From positions 4,836,001 through 4,900,000 of the forward strand of contig CP085832.1 in NCBI GenBank assembly GCA_020809705.1: DNA of 64,000 nucleotides, given 5' to 3'. Below are positions 48,501 to 61,655 of the stretch, one piece after another. Each line of letters opens with the position of its first letter. The first letter of the stretch is position 1. This DNA comes from Calonectria ilicicola (Eukaryota; Ascomycota; Sordariomycetes; Hypocreales; Nectriaceae). Position numbers and translations under genes: made by a program. Below the pieces are notes generated by a model, which searched no databases, was not told the origin of the DNA, and saw only the letters and a program-made list of their open reading frames with translations.

Positions 48501-51500
48501 ATTTTTCTTTATTTTTAAAGAAAATAAGAATATTATTTAAGTAATAAATAATAAAGATATTTAAGTATTTTTATAATATATTAGTTATTATTTACTAGAA
48601 TAATATTAATATATTTATAAATTTAAAAGATATAATTAAATATTTAAATAATTTAAACTTAATTTAAAAAGTAGTTTTCTATTTATATTTTTCTTTAATA
48701 TAAATAAGATTATATACTTCTTTAAGGTTTAATATAGTAAAGATATTAGTTTTATAAAGATAATTTTTTATTTTATTAATTAATAATAATAAAGTATAAT
48801 CTTTAATAATAATATTATTAAATTATTAATAATTTATAATAAGATATAGCTTCCTATTTTTCTTAGATATAAATATAATAGAATAATTAACTTTAAAGTT
48901 TAAAATATAAATATATTCTTTTTTAAATATATCTTAAATATATTCCTTTAAGGTATTAAGCTTGATTTAATTAAGATTATAAATAAAGTAAAATTAGATA
49001 TTAGATCTATCTTTAAGGATAATTTTATAATCCTACTAGTTAAACTTAGGTAATCTAGTGTTTAGTTCTTTTACAAAGAGCTTTTTGTAAATTTAGTATT
49101 ATAAGGGTATATTATATAGTTTATCTATTTTTACTTCTACCTTTATTTCTTTAAGGCTTTTATTAATTTATTAGAATTATTTTTTAAGGTAGGTAATTGT
49201 TTATTATTTTTATTTTTTTTAATTATTTTTATATTTATATTTTATTTTTTTAGATAATAAAGATTCTTCTTTACTTATATCTTCTATTTAATTAAGATTA
49301 GGAGTTTAAGATCTTTTATTATATTTTATAAAAATATTACTAATTATATTATACTTCTTAGGTATTTACATCTAGCTAGTATATTAGTAGATATTAAGGT
49401 TATATTAGTATAATTATAGGTACCCTAAAACTAGATTATATTATTTAATATTAATAATATTAAAGGTTATTTTTTAGTTTTTTCTTTTAATAAAGACTTT
49501 TAAATAATTAATTTTTTTATTTATAATATTATTATTATAATTAAAAGAGGTTCCTTTTATATTAATAATTTTATATAGATTAACTTTTATTATTTATAGT
49601 AGCTAAAGTTGATTAATTATTTAAGGATTGATATAGTTTTATTTAGCTCTACTATCTACCATAGTATTATATTACTTCCCTTTAATCCTTACTTCTACTT
49701 CTAGTTATTATTAGGGTTACTTTTTAGTTGTAGAGTATAGAGCTTTTTAAAGAGTTCTTTTAATAACTTTAAAGATTATTACTTTAGCTACTTTTATTAC
49801 TTTTTTATAAAAGGCTTTATTTATTTTTTAATTTTATTTAGTACTAGACTATTACTTTATCTATTATATAGATATTATATTTGGGGTTTTAATATTTATT
49901 TTAAAGTAGCTTATTATAATTAAAAAACTTAGGCTTATTTAGTTTTAATATAATAAATTAATAGTAAAGGTTTCTTTCTATTACTTTATATTAGTTGAAG
50001 TGTTTTTTATAAGTATAGTAGATGATTATATTTTTTATTTTAATAGGAAAGTATATTATATATTATTTTTATTTTATATATTAGAGGTAGTTATGATTAT
50101 AGTAGTTTACCTATAAAATATTCTTATATTCTTTATATACTATATTTAGTTTAAGGTTATTTTTCTTATATTAGATAAATTGGGGATTATGATTTCTTAA
50201 TTACTATTTACTTTATATAAGTAAGAAGACTTTATCTCTATTCTATAAAAGTTCCTTAATTTATTAAGTTATTCTTTTAATATTAATTATCTATTTTCTA
50301 TTTTTATTTTTATTATAAATATAAATATCCTATTATATTAATATTTTATTAGTATATATATTTAAAATGGATATAGGGATTTCTATCTTTTTAGCTTATT
50401 TTAACCATTTATAAGGAAGGTAGGACTAACTTTTTTATTAGATTAATTATACTTTTTGAATAGTTTTATTAATTTCTTGTTGTAAGGTAAGTTTTATTTT
50501 ATATAATTTATGGTTTTTTATATATTATTTAATTATAATAATTAATTTATATTTCTTAATAATAATAAAAATAATTTTTCTTATAATATCCTTTTTTCCT
50601 TCTAGTACTAGGGTTTATTAAGTTTTTATAATATTAAATTATTTCTATCCTTCTAGTATAGGTTTAAATTGATTTCCTATTTTCAAGGAGCAATATTTAA
50701 AGGATTTATATCCTTTCTTTCTATAGTTAAAGTAGGTAATCTTACTTTTATTATACCCTTAGGTAATATTAAGTTCTATTAGTTTTAAATAAGTCCTATA
50801 TATAGTACTTTATTATTTATTTTAGGTTTTTCTTTTATTTAGGATATATAGATTTTTATTATTTTAAATATATTCTTTATATTAATTAAATTATTTTTTA
50901 TTAATCTTAATAGTACTTTTAATATACTTTAAGAGTTTTTCTAATTAGTCTTCTTTATAGATTTTATCCTTAATTTCACTCTTTAAGCCTTTATAATAAA
51001 GTTCTATTAATATATTATTATTTTAGACTATTTATATTATAATTCTTTTAAACTTAGCTAAATATTAACTATAAGATTTTATTTATTTAAATTTATATAA
51101 CTAATTTATAGCTTATTATTCTATATTAATTATATTAAAATTATCTTTAATAGTAATTTTAAAATATTCTTAATCTTTAAAGATCTCTTAGATTTCTTTA
51201 TTTTAATTAATATTATCCTTATTTTCTAAATAATCTTTTATAATAGGTTTAAATTATACTTCTACATTCTCTTAAAGAAGGATTTTAATATATAATACCT
51301 AGGCTTTAAGGATTATAAGTTATATTAGAAAAAAGCAAAAGTATCCTTTTATTTAGGTAAGAAAGGGGATTATATTGGTAGTCTTTCTTAGAAAGGGCTT
51401 TAAGACCGGGGATCTTAGAATTTCTCTAATATCTTTACCTTTATTTTCTTTAATTATAATAGTTCTAGCTTTTTTTACTTTAAGTTATACTTATATATTT

Positions 51501-51639
51501 ATAAGTTTCTTCTTAATCTATTATATTTCTATAATTAACTTAATATTATTAAAAGGAGTAATAGTAATAAGGTTCTTTTTAAATATTATTATTACTTAAT
51601 TATTAATATAAGTAATTAATTAAATAAGAGCTTTTAATA

Positions 51640-52034
51640 TATAATAATCTAATTAATTTTTAATTTAATAAATTAATTAAAATAAAGGATTTATTATTAA
51701 TAAAATAATTAAATATATTATAATAAATAGAGCAATAGAAGTATTATATTAAATAATAATTAATTATAATTAAAGTAATTAAATTATATTAAAAGTTAAT
51801 TAATATTAACTATAAGGGCGGATTCTAATCTATCTATATACTATTGCCTAGTAGGCGCTTACTATATTAATTCTATCTAATATATTAATAATTAAGGTAA
51901 TAATTACTAGGTGATTATTAATACTATAAGTGATCGCTTATAAGCGCTTCCTTATTAGTTGGTGTGGGGCTATAGGGTAGGTGAGCATCATTTCTGCCTT
52001 GTTTGACCGCCCAGGCGTGTCATGGGTCATAACA
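51640..52034 (-). repeat. 5' LTR of the minus-strand composite (B2 start)
   Basis: The outer ~100 bp are the best preserved LTR start in the window (minus strand TGTTATGACCCATGACACGC), and the inner edge at 51640 is fully A/T-converted. Confidence 0.9.
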
Positions 52035-52164
52035 TACAGCCTGATATCCTATTAGTACTTAAACTATAAAAAGATAAAAGAGGAAGAAATATATAATAAT
52101 TACAAGTGGGGAAACTAGCCTATTTATCTGGCTTTAGGATAAGATTAATAAGAGGGGAGTATTA

Positions 52165-52564
52165 TATTATAACCTGGATATTTAAAAGCGGTGATCATAG
52201 GCAGAACCCCAATCAATCATAATAAGACTACCCTAGACCTATATAATTAACTAATAAGAGTAAAGTCAAATGGCCTTTGTTTAATATTACCGAAGATTAT
52301 AGTGAATATTATTAAATTGATTTTATTTAATTATTATAATAATAGAACCTTAGATATAGCAGTATATAGATAGATTAGATCCTACTATAAGGAATGGAAC
52401 TGATTAGCTTTTAATATAATTTAATTACTTTAATTATAATTAACTATTACCTAATGTAATACTTCCATTACTCTATTTTACTATAACACATTTAACCATC
52501 CTGCTAATAATAAACCCTTTACTTTGATTGGTTTATTAAGTTGGGAATTGACCAGACCGTTATA
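52165..52564 (+). repeat. 3' LTR of element A
   Basis: Partly degraded start (TATTATAACCTGG for TGTCATGACCCGG), well-preserved end (TTGGGAATTGACCAGACCG), followed by ATATC. Confidence 0.88.
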
Positions 52565-55500
52565 ATATCTATTATAAAATCTAATAAATAATATAAAGAT
52601 TAATTCTTAGATAAGGAGAAGGTAAGAAGAGTTATAAGATAGGGAATCTACTATAATAAATTAATACTTAAGAAACAATTAATAAAGACTTTTAGTAAAT
52701 TTACCCTCTAGAATACTATCTTTATTTAATAAATAAGAGATTATATAAATAATATTATTAAACAAGGCTATTAAAATACTACTATTTTAACTAATATATC
52801 TTAAGCTAAGATTTAGCATTTAAATACTTTAGTAATTTGGAGATAAGAAGCTACTAAATATATTATATTCCTAAATTTCTCTAGATTTCTTATAATCTCT
52901 TTTAATAAGATACTATAACCTAATAATATATCTATAAATATTATTATATCTAATTCACTTATTCTAAAAAACCTAATCTTTATAAATAAGTAAGAACCTA
53001 AGTAATAAAGCAACCCCTCTAGCCTAAAGGAGACTAGCTACTCTACCTAATTAATCTAATTAACTTAAGAAGAAAGCTTAGTATACTTTAGCCTAGATAC
53101 CTCTAGTAGTAGAAGATTATAAACCTTAGCCTACTTAAGTAAGTATTATTATAAATTAATATAATTATAAGCTAAGTATAATAATAATAACTATTTAAGT
53201 AATTTATTACTTTCTTCTAATTTATTAAACTCTTTAAATATAAGCCTTAGTTTATTATAATATATTTAATCTTATATATTACTCTTAATAAATAGTTAAA
53301 TAAATAGAAGATAAGTTAAGTATAATATTATTAGAATTTTTAACCTAGATTTTAAGGACCCTAGGAAGTAAGGACTTATTATTATATAAGATAAATAACT
53401 CTATATTAATATTAGCCTCTTCTATATATACCTTAAAACCTTTAAATAGTTTAATAAAGATTCTCTCTAAAAGCACTATCTTATAATACTCTAAAGTATG
53501 GTCTATAGGTAGTTAATAGGGGAGCTTAATAATAAAAAGTAAGTTAAGATTATAAAGGGCTCTATCTTTTACTTTTATTAAAATCTTATAAAGCAATTTA
53601 AGCCCTAGGAGTTAGATTTATTAGAAGAATATATAACTAAAAAATATATATTTAATTCTACTTAATAAGATATATCTCTTTCTTTTTAAGTATAATATAA
53701 AACCAAGCTTATTAAATAAGCTAGAATATAGGCAGATAGAGAGATTCTTAAAATAATCTTCCTATTTATTAATTACAAGATTATATATCTATTATAGGTT
53801 CTAATATCTAAGATAACTATTATTAAGTTTATTTAGGATTATAAGGATTAAAAGAAGAATATTAATATAATAATACTTAAAGATAAATAAATAAACTTTT
53901 AATAAAAGTATTAGGATAATTAATAATTATATTATAAAAGAAGGTATAATAATACTAATAAATAAAAATATTATACTTATTAAAATAATAAATAATTAAA
54001 TAATCATAATTATAACTATTACTACAAGAATAAATAATATAAAAACCAGAACCAATCTTAGAAATAATAGCACCTTACTAAAGATAGCTTATATAAAAAT
54101 AAGAAGGTAAAACCTAAAAATAAATACCTTATTAAGAAAAACCTACCAACCAAGAATAAGAACCTAGCCCTAAGGAGAGCAAATTGAGCTCTAATAAGTC
54201 TACTATCTTTAAAGTTTCTTAGGATAGATATTATATATTATTATAAGAATAGATCTTACAAAGTGCCTAGGGAAAGAATAAGTGCACTTAGTATAAGTAT
54301 GCCTTTGACTTCTTAGTCCTCCTTAAAGAATATATATACATTAATATCTATATAAAACCTATAAAGCTAATTAAAGAAGTACTTATAATCCTCTTTAAGG
54401 AAGTATATTGTAAGGGTTATAAGTAGGACTTCCTCTTCTATAATAAACTCTTTATATATTTTAATAAAGGGTATTAAGGATCTAGAAAGAAGAAACCTAA
54501 GTAACCACCACTTATAAATAAATTACTTATTTTATATAAAAAGGTAAAGGTAAGTAATATATATTATATTTATATATATATTAAGATTAAGGTTAGTAAG
54601 AATAATAAAAAAGAAAAGGAGATCTATATTAATATAAGGTATGGAAACTTTGTAATTAATAAGGAATTATTATAATTATTTGATTATATTATAAAATAAA
54701 GAATCTTAATATTTGTTAATAGTATTAATAATATAATTTAAGTTAATAAATAAATAATCTTTAATATATTTATTAAAGGAATAAATACTAATAGAATTAT
54801 TAAGTAAATAATAAAGTTTATAACTAGTATATAGGTGTAAGATAGATTTAAATTAAAGGCTCTCTTTAGAAATGGTTTCTTAAACCTTTATAAAATTAAT
54901 ATTATTATATTATAGAGATAGCTTCACTATAATACCCTAGATAACTTCTATATCCTATACTATATTAATTACCTAAAAAAGAATATGGTTTAATAAATTA
55001 AAATGGCTAGAGATATAGTCATTCTTATAAAATAAGTATATATTATATTAATAACTTAGAAGGAGATTCCTAAAGATTAAATATTTATATTTTATATTTC
55101 TATTAAATATATAATAAATATAATAATTAATTATAATATTTTAGCTAAGATTATAATTATTAATAACTCTAAAAAAGCCATTAAGCTCCACTAAAAGTAA
55201 AAGCTTAGTAATATTACTAAGTATAAAAAGGAGTAGGCATTTATAGCCACTATATAGATCTAAGCACTTATAATTATAACTATAACTTATATAATATTTA
55301 AAAGTAAAGTTTTAAATATAATATCTAAAGAAAAGAGTATATCTTTATTATAGATAAATATTATAGAATTTAAGTTTATATTTACCCTAGTTAATATAGT
55401 AGTTATTACTAGTGATTATAAAGTGAACTAGAACCAACCAATAGTGGTTGATATAACCATAAGATTACTTAATAATACTATTTTTACTAATATATATATA

Positions 55501-58500
55501 GCTAAGCTACCTTAGAAATAAAGAAGGAAATTACCCTTAAAAGCAGTAATATATCTTATATAAGAACTAAAAACTATTATTATTAAGATAAATAATAAGA
55601 TTATTAAGAACTCTACCTTAATACTTAAAAGATAATTAAATATCCTATACTAAATATACATCTAATAAATACTTAATCTTCCTAAGGTTATTATAATAGA
55701 AGGAGTATATATTTATAATTAGAACAATTACTTTATTAAAAAGATTAAGATTTTAGTAAAAAAGTATATTTAATTATAAAATAATATAAACTTAATGGAA
55801 GTATTAGAAGGCAAAGAGCTATAAGTACCACTTATTAATAACTAATATAAGTAAACTATCTTCTAGTACCCTTACTTATCTAGCCTAAAAGATTAATAGT
55901 TTATTAATATAAAGTTTAATAAACTTTACTAATAGGGTAAACTAGAATAGGTTAAAGAACTAATCCTATTTATAGCATCTATCTTTATTATATAGAAAAT
56001 AGTTAATAAGAAACTAAAAGGAAGGATAATAGTAGACCTATATGCCCTTAATAAGATTACTATCCTAGATAACTACCTATTATTAAGATAGGAAGATATT
56101 ATCTAGATACTTTAAGGGGTCTAGTATATTATAGCTATTAATATATTATTATTCTTCTTCTAATTTAAAGTAAGATTAGAGTATTATAACTACTTTATAA
56201 TAATTAGCTATTAAAAGTTAAAGTAATTAATAATTACTTTAATAGGATTCTAGAACTCCTTAATATATATATAATAATATATAGACTATCTATTATACCT
56301 ATATTATAAATTCTATAAAGCCTTTATTAATAATATTATAATCTTCTTTAAGATAGAAGAAGAGTATCTTGGATATTTATAGAAGTTATTTAAACTTTTT
56401 AAAAAAAGAATATTATTATCTTTTTTAAAAGAGCTAGATTAAATACTTTAATATATAAGTGCTTAGCTTTTAAGTAAATACTTTTAGTTTAACTATTATA
56501 AAGGAGTAGATTATATTATTTATAAAATTAGAGTTTCTAGCTTAACTATTAGCTTTAAAGTAATATATTAGAGCTATAGAATATATTAGGCATCTTATTC
56601 TATATTATACTTAGTTTATAGAGCTTTTATAAAAATATAAGATTATATTATTAAGAGTAAGATATAAATAAGGTAAAGTAATTAATAGAAATTCTAATAA
56701 ATAAAAGACTTATATTTATATAATATATTATAATCTTATAAAGAAAGAAAGATTTATATTTAAAGTAATTTAATATAAAATAGCTAGTATAAGAATACTC
56801 TTTTATTTTAAATAAAATAAGAAATTATACTTTTAAATAAATATAAGTATTTAGTAAGGCTTTAGAGTAGTACTTTTCTATCTTAAGGATAATTATAAAT
56901 AGAATAGGATATTATATATCCTAGTAATAGCAATAAGATCTATTTGCTTTTTAAGTCACACTTTTAGCTTAGTAAAAAGAAACTATAGCCCATCAGAACT
57001 AAAGATAGCATATTTAATATAAGTAGTTAAAAGATTATATATATATATCCAATTATTAATACACTTAATAATCACCTTTATAAATTACTTTATAATAAAA
57101 TAAATTATAAAAAAACTATACTTATTATATCTAATATAGACTAAGTAAACTATAAATTAGTAATTATTTTAATTTATTTATTAGAATATAAGCTTAATAT
57201 ATATTACCTTTTAGAAAAGAAGAACTTCATCCTAGACATATTAAGCCACTTAGTAGCCCTAGAGACTAATAGGAACTAAGTGCGGCTATAATCTAACTAT
57301 ATAGCCCTAGATGATGTGCTAATGGTGATAGAAGCCCTAATAATAGAGAAATCTAAGAGAAAGTTCTAAGAAGGATACCTTAATAATATACACTATATAA
57401 AGATTATTAATATAATAGTAGAAAAAGAGATCTTAAACCTTTTAATACTTAATAATAAGGATATTATAAATATTTTAAAGTATAAAGTATACTTTAAACT
57501 ATATAAAGAACTTCTATACTATTATAGCTAGTTTGAATACTATAGGCTTTATATTTCTTACTTTATAATTAATAAATTTCTAAAGATAGTTTATAATAAT
57601 TAATATTATTTTAGTAAGGAAAGGATATTAAAAGAGCTATCTAGCCTTTATATTAAAAACTTAATATAATAGGCTAGAAAGTATATTTATAAATATAAGA
57701 TATATTATTTTAGATAAATTAATTATTAATAAGCTATTAGAAATTACTTATTAAACAGACCCCTAGTCCTACCTATATATATAATAATAATAAATTTTAT
57801 TATTAAACTTTTATTAATATTAATAAAAAGATTATTATAGGTATTAAAAAGATAGAACATTTATAATTAATTAATAATAATTATTTATATAATAAGTAAA
57901 AAATGCTTATTAATCTTAGGATTTATTAAATATATAGGTAAGAAGTAGGTAACTATATTAGCCTAATAGCTTATACTCTTTAACTAGGGTATGCTAAAAG
58001 TTATTATTTTAGACTATAATAATAAATTTAATTTAGAATTCTAAAGAGATCTATAGATAAGTTTTAAAATAAAGATAGTAATAATAATAATATACTACCT
58101 ATAAGCTAATAGATTAGCAAAGAGATATAACCAAATAATTAAAATAATAATATACTTTTACTATATAAAATATCTAATAGAAGATTAATTATATATCCTA
58201 CCTATATTATAATAGAACCTAAATAAAGCATTTAATATTATAATTAGAGCCTTTATATATAAATTTATTTATAAAATCACTCTCTAAAGCCTAATAAAGT
58301 TAATGTAACTAATAATAAAAAACATAGACCTATTATTCTTAAAAGAAATTATTTAGAAGAAAGCATAACTAATTATAGATTTTATAGCAGCTAAAATAAA
58401 GAAATAATATAATACTAAATATTAACTAATCTAATTTAAGATTAATAATAAGATTTATTTATAATTATATTATAAATACTATTTACTAAGTAAGCCATTA

Positions 58501-59296
58501 TATAAATAATTATAATAATAATTAAGCCTATTTATAATTAAAAGAATAATTAATAATCTAATATATAAGCTAAATCTACTAAATAATATAAAAATATATT
58601 TAATAATCTTATATTAATAGTTTATATTAACCTATATTAATAACTTCTAATTAAAAAAACCTAAATTAATTTTTAAAAATAATAAAACTAATTAATATAA
58701 AATAAATAAAATCCTTAACTAAAAAAACCAATACATTAATAAATATAATTTAATAATTATAAAAAGATATTAAGTAAATTAAAAAGATTATAAATATTAT
58801 TAAATTATATAGATCTAAATAAAGAATATTAATCTAAACCTAATTATAGAATTTCAATATTAATAAACTCCTAAAAATAATATCCTTTAACTAGCCTAAT
58901 AACTTTAAGATTATAATAAAAAATAAGCTAAAGCCCCTATTATCACTCCTAGCCTAAAAGAATCACTAGAAGATAGAACTATCTTACTATTAAAGCAATA
59001 ATCTAAAAAACTTTATAAATATTCTAAGCTAGACCAATAGAAGGATAATATAGGCCTAGATCCTCCTAAGTAATAACCAGGGCAATTATACAAGACTCTT
59101 CTACTAATTATTAATCCAAGATCTAGCCTAGATCCTCTTACAAAAAGACCTAAAAAGTAATCCTTTAAGAATAAGATTATTATTTAGGTAAATTAAAGAA
59201 AAAGATTATATAAAATATAAAGATTTAAAATAAAAAAATATATATAATATTCTAATTATTAAAAATAATAAATAATTTCTTAAATATACTAAGATA

Positions 59297-59459
59297 TAAT
59301 ATAGAAATAGTATTAATATATATAGAACCTTATAAGTATATGCCTTAGGCACCTTTAGAAAATATATATAAGCTTATTACTAAGGTAGATAGAGAAGAAG
59401 ACATTAACCTTCCTACTATATATCATTAAGACCCCTACTGTTCTAATCCTACCATATCA
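59297..59459 (+). repeat. 3' LTR of element C
   Basis: Start converted (TAATATAGAAATAG for TGATACGGAAATGG), end preserved (AGACCCCTACTGTTCTAATC, then ATATCA), followed by GTACC. Confidence 0.88.
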
Positions 59460-59629
59460 GTACCAGCTTTATGTTTTTCTCTCACCTCCGCAATACTGTT
59501 TCAATTCTTCTTACTTTCACGGAATTTCCAACCTCAAAACGCTAACCAATTTAGTTTCCAAATTTTCCATTTCCTTGTTTCTTCCTCTCTTGGAATTCCT
59601 CACTGCTTAAACGCTGCTCACCAACCGAC

Positions 59630-60314
59630 ATGAATTTCTCCCTTCATTCTTGTATCAAAATCGCCTTGCTTTTGAGTGTTGGTGAGATCGCCGCTACGTC
59701 ACTTTTTGTCGATGGGCTCGCTCAACAAGCCCTGATTGCCTCATCCCAAAACAAAAGAGCGCCTCAAGGTCCTGGGCACGTCTTTAGCATATTACTGTGA
59801 CGACCCTTCTGGTGATCTGCTTCAAATTGATCGACTTGACTTCATGCACACCATAACAACGCAAGTGCACTTGTTACATAATTATGTTTAGTATATTAAC
59901 TTTCCTCACATTAGGGATTACCAGGATGTTCGCTTCATAATGCAAATTTATCAGCGATACGGGCGACGTACCGTGGCTCAACATCACGGGCACCAGCAAC
60001 GGAACATGGGGGCCAGACCCAATGTTCTATTCACCACTCTGCGACATTGATGTATCCTAGGACGTAATCGTGCATAGGCCCGACAAGGGTGATGATAATG
60101 GGTGCTTGGTCTACACCGGTCATGTCCTCCCAGTATCCATAGAGGTAACGCCATCATTGGCTCGCCGCCTATCCCTTTGTACAATTTCTTCGTCCCTGTA
60201 GGCGAGTGGGAAGTCAGGGCAGAGGCAAGAAGTCAGAATGGGAAAAGAATCTTTTGTGTGGAAGAGTTCAACATAACGGAGGGGGACTTTAACCCGTTGG
60301 AGCCAATGTGTTAG
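59630..60314 (+). pseudogene. Decayed secreted ML-domain (NPC2/PG-PI transfer-like) protein gene
   Basis: An ATG at 59630 opens a signal-peptide-like sequence (MNFSLHSCIKIALLLSVGEI, AATS). The frame stops at 59798-59800, but the +1 register over the same place continues sensibly as TSLAYYCDDPSGDLLQIDRLDF, the usual start of an ML domain. A further piece in another frame reads WLNITGTSNGTWGPDP and PLCDID, is hit by TAG at about 60058, and goes on with VIVHRPDKGDDNGCLVYTGHV. The last piece has VPVGEWEVRAEARSQNGKRI and FCVEEFNI, like the final strands of fungal phosphatidylglycerol/phosphatidylinositol transfer proteins. At least two frameshifts and one stop show it is dead. The family call rests on the CDDP...QIDR start and the GEWEVRAEA...RIFC end and is moderately sure. 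Confidence 0.55.
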
Positions 60315-61655
60315 TGACCTGATCCATCTTTGGTACGGTGAGCTGGGGTTAGTGGGGAAACCGCTTAAAATATCGAAAGGAACCAGTTAACGAAGCACTC
60401 AAGTGCTTGGAACTAGATAGGTTGGACATCGTTTTCGAGAATTACGCTCCGTCCTGGGGCCAACAAACCCTTTTGGGACTGCTACGTATTCAGTGTCACA
60501 GCCGATATCATGTCCTATTTATCTACTTCCGTCTCTGATCTCCAAGCTTCTTGTACGCCAAAGTTACTTTTTCATCACTTTAATGTCTGGTAGTATTTCC
60601 GGAATTCCTAAGCTCCGTGAATATTCTATGTCTGTGACTGCCGCCAGCGGTTTCGGTATTTACTCACCTCACTACTTTATGTCCATGTTCCATACGATCA
60701 GGCAATCTAGGGCAATACAAATCAGATTGAAATGGTGCGATTAGAAGATGAATGTGCTTTGGACCAGTTCACTATAAAAGGCAATTCAGTATGTGCGCGT
60801 TGGTTACACCTGATTGGATTTTGGCCATTCTATCATCAGCAGGGGCCGTCCCATGTCAAGCACTAATCACCCAAATGGGCAACTAGGCTGGCTTTTGGAA
60901 CCGCTGTGAGCATGTCCAAGACCTTCGACTTCATTGTGGGCCACCATGACCCCTTGCACATACAGAGGCATCCAATTGGAATTCGCCCACTATACGAATT
61001 TTTATTGTGAGAGCGAGAAAGAATTCTCAGTTAACTGATCAAAAGATGCATTGAGGAAATCGCTCAACCTTACGTCTTTTTGTGCTATAATGATCCAATG
61101 TTGATAATTCATTGTCCTACCCTGTTGAGGACATCGCTCCGAGAAAACGCAATAGGCGAATGATGTAACTTGCGCAACTATGGCGAAATGCCGTATTCAT
61201 TTTAGGAAGCCAATCAAAGCCCCTCTCAGACATTCATGACAGCGTGGTGGGCCAGAGTCAAAATTGGGTCCGCGGATATGAAAATCCTCCAATCCTCAAA
61301 CTCTTGCGCGTTTTTCTTGAACATGATTTGACAATTGGCCCTCCCAAAGCACTGGAACATACAAGGGTATGACACCGATTAGGAAGGCACTTTCGCTTCC
61401 CGGCACTCCGAACCCGTGAACATCAGTAAACATTCGTTCTTAAATTTGCCTTTGACGTGTTTGGTATGGGTTAGTCGTGAATGATCCATGCTTACCACGA
61501 GGCTCTGCTCCCAGTAGAATTATAAAACAAGGTTATTCAGCCTCTGCTATTGAATTTGGACATTTTTCTTTGGAAGCACAATTAACCTTGTTCTTCTTTT
61601 TTAAGGCCCTATTTTCAAGTCTTTAAACGCCAAGCTCGAGCGCATCTGCTGAGCA
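60315..61655. other. Gene-poor stretch between the pseudogene and the lyase gene
   Basis: A frame at 60493-60744 has no recognisable domain or start context. The proximal 500 bp or so form the promoter region of the lyase gene. I see no repeat, RNA or additional gene. Confidence 0.45.

Larger units (their letters stand above)
45131..52034 (-). mobile_element. Element B1/B2 composite on the minus strand (gypsy-type, RIP-destroyed)
   Basis: 6904 bp, 395-bp LTRs, opposite orientation to D and to the plus-strand composite. On its own strand it begins TGTTATGACCC at 52034, preceded by CTGTA (TACAG at 52035-52039 on the plus strand), and ends at 45131 followed by GCTAG. The 5-mers match the other composite's ends in exchanged order. 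An RT remnant lies at about 48480-48560 on the minus strand. All frames are broken. Confidence 0.85.
24944..52564 (+). mobile_element. Element A: gypsy-type LTR retrotransposon nested in C and host to three insertions
   Basis: It has 400-bp LTRs at 24944-25343 and 52165-52564 and target duplication ATATC at 24939-24943 and 52565-52569. Subtracting the three inner elements and their duplications leaves about 6.9 kb. Its own internal parts are 25344-27450, 34360-35787, 42695-45130 (now inverted) and 52040-52164. RT is recognisable at about 35340-35400 on the plus strand as YYLDNILIFSKNEEEYKEY, and EVQAFLGFTNYY-RFIKGFSKI lies near 35580-35640, both with stops around them. The LTR starts TGTCATGACCCGGACACC, differing from the inner family over its first ~130 bp, and the 3' non-coding region also differs, so A is a sister subfamily. 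Confidence 0.88.
24089..59459 (+). mobile_element. Element C: outermost LTR retrotransposon (Ty3/gypsy-like), RIP-destroyed, carries nested elements
   Basis: It has 163-bp LTRs at 24089-24251 and 59297-59459 and a perfect 5-bp target duplication GTACC at 24084-24088 and 59460-59464. Own sequence is 24089-24938 plus 52570-59459, about 7.7 kb once the nested element A is subtracted. Allowing for stop codons, the plus-strand reading still shows a gypsy-type RT: a stretch near 56280-56400 reads like FYKAFINNIIIFF-IEEEYLGYLQKLFKLF, relatives of which have FIDDIVIFS. All reading frames are destroyed. The element is the oldest insertion, because everything else lies inside it. Confidence 0.88.

Noticed and set aside
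51375..53013. Frames at 51375-51599 and 52813-53013
   Set aside because: They lie inside RIP-mutated retrotransposon sequence and have only A/T-rich codons.
24252..59296. CRISPR-like or satellite array in the A/T block
   Set aside because: The repetition is explained by nested LTR elements; no short regularly spaced repeats were seen.
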